A DNA stretch of 5,241 nt from an uncultured Rothia sp. (lineage in GTDB: Bacteria > Actinomycetota > Actinomycetes > Actinomycetales > Micrococcaceae), in contig CALGXU010000368.1 in the NCBI GenBank assembly GCA_937935205.1, positions 1 through 5,241 of the forward strand. The letters run 5' to 3'. The stretch's first letter is position 1, and every line of letters starts with the position of its first letter. The position numbers and the translations under genes were made by a program. Shown here in pieces: positions 4,529-5,241 of the stretch. Under the pieces are notes generated by a model. That model was not told the origin of the DNA and did not search any database. It saw only the letters and a list, made by a program, of their open reading frames with translations.

Positions 4529-5241
4529 GTGAAGACCGCCGTCGAGAAGCTCAACCCGACCCTCGCAAAGATTGAGGTCGAGGTTCCCTTCGCAGAATTC
4601 AAGCCCTACCTGGACCGCACCTACAAGAACCTCTCGGGCCAGATCAGCGTTCCCGGCTTCCGCAAGGGTAAGCTGCCCAAGCAGCTCATCGAGCAGCGTG
4701 CGGGCTTCGACTACATCGTCGAGGCATCCCTGAACGACGCTCTGAACGACTACTACGCACAGGCACTGGGCGAGAACGAACTCTCCCCCCTGGCACAGCC
4801 CGAGCTGGACGTTCAGTCCCAGCCCTCCACCGAGAACCGTGAGGCAGACGTCAAGCTGACCATCACCGTCACCGTCCGCCCCGAAATCGAGCTACCCAAC
4901 TACGAGGGCCTCGAGGTTGAGGTTGACGAGGTTGAGGTCACCGCTGAGGACGAGGTTCAGGCACTGGACGCTCTGCGTGAGCGCTTCGGCACCCTGAAGA
5001 CCGTTGAGCGCCCCGCAGCTGACAAGGACTTCGTGACCATCGACATCGCCGCTGAGATCGACGGCGAGCAGGTAGACGCAGCAAACGACCTGTCCTACCA
5101 GATCGGTTCCGGCACCATGCTCGAGGGTATCGACGAGGCTCTGACCGGCCTGTCCGCTGGCGAGGATGCAACCTTCGAGACCAAGCTCTCCGGCGGCGAG
5201 CACGCCGGTGAGGAGGCCGTCATCAAGGTCAAGCTGACCGC
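4529..5241 (+). CDS. tig: Trigger factor, ribosome-associated chaperone (N-terminal 237 residues; C-terminus outside window)
   Basis: Trigger factor binds at the ribosomal exit tunnel, shields nascent chains and carries a FKBP-type peptidyl-prolyl isomerase domain. From GTG 4529 the frame is open to the right edge, covering about half of the usual 430-480 residues. The ribosome-binding domain occupies about 1-115, with the signature GFRKGKLP (43-50) containing the Phe-Arg-Lys loop that docks on the large subunit. The isomerase domain begins near 155 and includes the conserved stretch GSGTMLEGIDEALTGL (193-208). It is cut off by the window edge. Glu-, Val- and Asp-rich linkers and strong G/C-ending codon bias suggest high expression. 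tRNA-Pro lies 107 nt upstream with no clear promoter between them. In many actinobacteria clpP genes follow tig, but that lies outside this window. Confidence 0.96.
   Translation, partial: MKTAVEKLNPTLAKIEVEVPFAEFKPYLDRTYKNLSGQISVPGFRKGKLPKQLIEQRAGFDYIVEASLNDALNDYYAQALGENELSPLAQPELDVQSQPSTENREADVKLTITVTVRPEIELPNYEGLEVEVDEVEVTAEDEVQALDALRERFGTLKTVERPAADKDFVTIDIAAEIDGEQVDAANDLSYQIGSGTMLEGIDEALTGLSAGEDATFETKLSGGEHAGEEAVIKVKLT

Noticed and set aside
4512..4532. Six-codon upstream open frame overlapping the tig start
   Set aside because: It has no ribosome site of its own, and its ATG overlaps the tig Shine-Dalgarno region. Chance occurrence is the simpler reading.

Overview
The window looks like a chromosomal core region of a high-GC actinobacterium, most likely a Micrococcaceae member such as Rothia. 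That placement is inferred from the protein sequences, G/C-ending codons and gene order recalled from memory, not from a database search. The order pepN (minus), then rpiB, a Fpg/Nei-family glycosylase and tig (plus), recalls the Mycobacterium tuberculosis neighbourhood pepN / rpiB / nei1 / tig / clpP. No mobile element, CRISPR array, secretion locus or defence system is encoded here.

Layout. Positions 1-1266 (minus) hold the N-terminal 422 residues of aminopeptidase N with its zinc site. Positions 1267-1646 are a 380-bp divergent spacer with a structured stretch at 1519-1594. rpiB (1647-2138) follows and ends at a 14-bp hairpin terminator (2149-2180). Next come a GTG-started Nei1-type DNA glycosylase (2252-3136) and, 19 bp later, an isochorismatase-like cysteine hydrolase (3156-3701). 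The hydrolase is AT-richer, uses AGG/AGA/ATA codons, and looks like an insertion into the conserved order.

Positions 3702-4004 contain no convincing gene but are the most unusual part of the window. They hold three tandem 91-97 bp units with GCTGGAG heads and palindromic cores. The first two units end in the 3' end sequence of the adjacent tRNA-Gly gene. A terminator for tRNA-Gly on the minus strand follows at 3971-4000.

tRNA-Gly(UCC) (4005-4078, minus, CCA encoded) and tRNA-Pro(UGG) (4347-4421, plus, CCA not encoded) are divergent, each with a recognisable sigma-A type promoter. tRNA-Pro is followed by a strongly folded leader and then tig (trigger factor, GTG start at 4529), which runs off the right edge after 237 codons. 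No separate tig promoter is evident, so tRNA-Pro and tig may be cotranscribed.

The genes cover housekeeping tasks: peptide turnover, pentose phosphate isomerisation, base excision repair, translation and nascent-chain folding. The best candidate for something undescribed is the tRNA-Gly-associated repeat array, including a perfect 15-nt complement of the tRNA 3' part just beyond its terminator.
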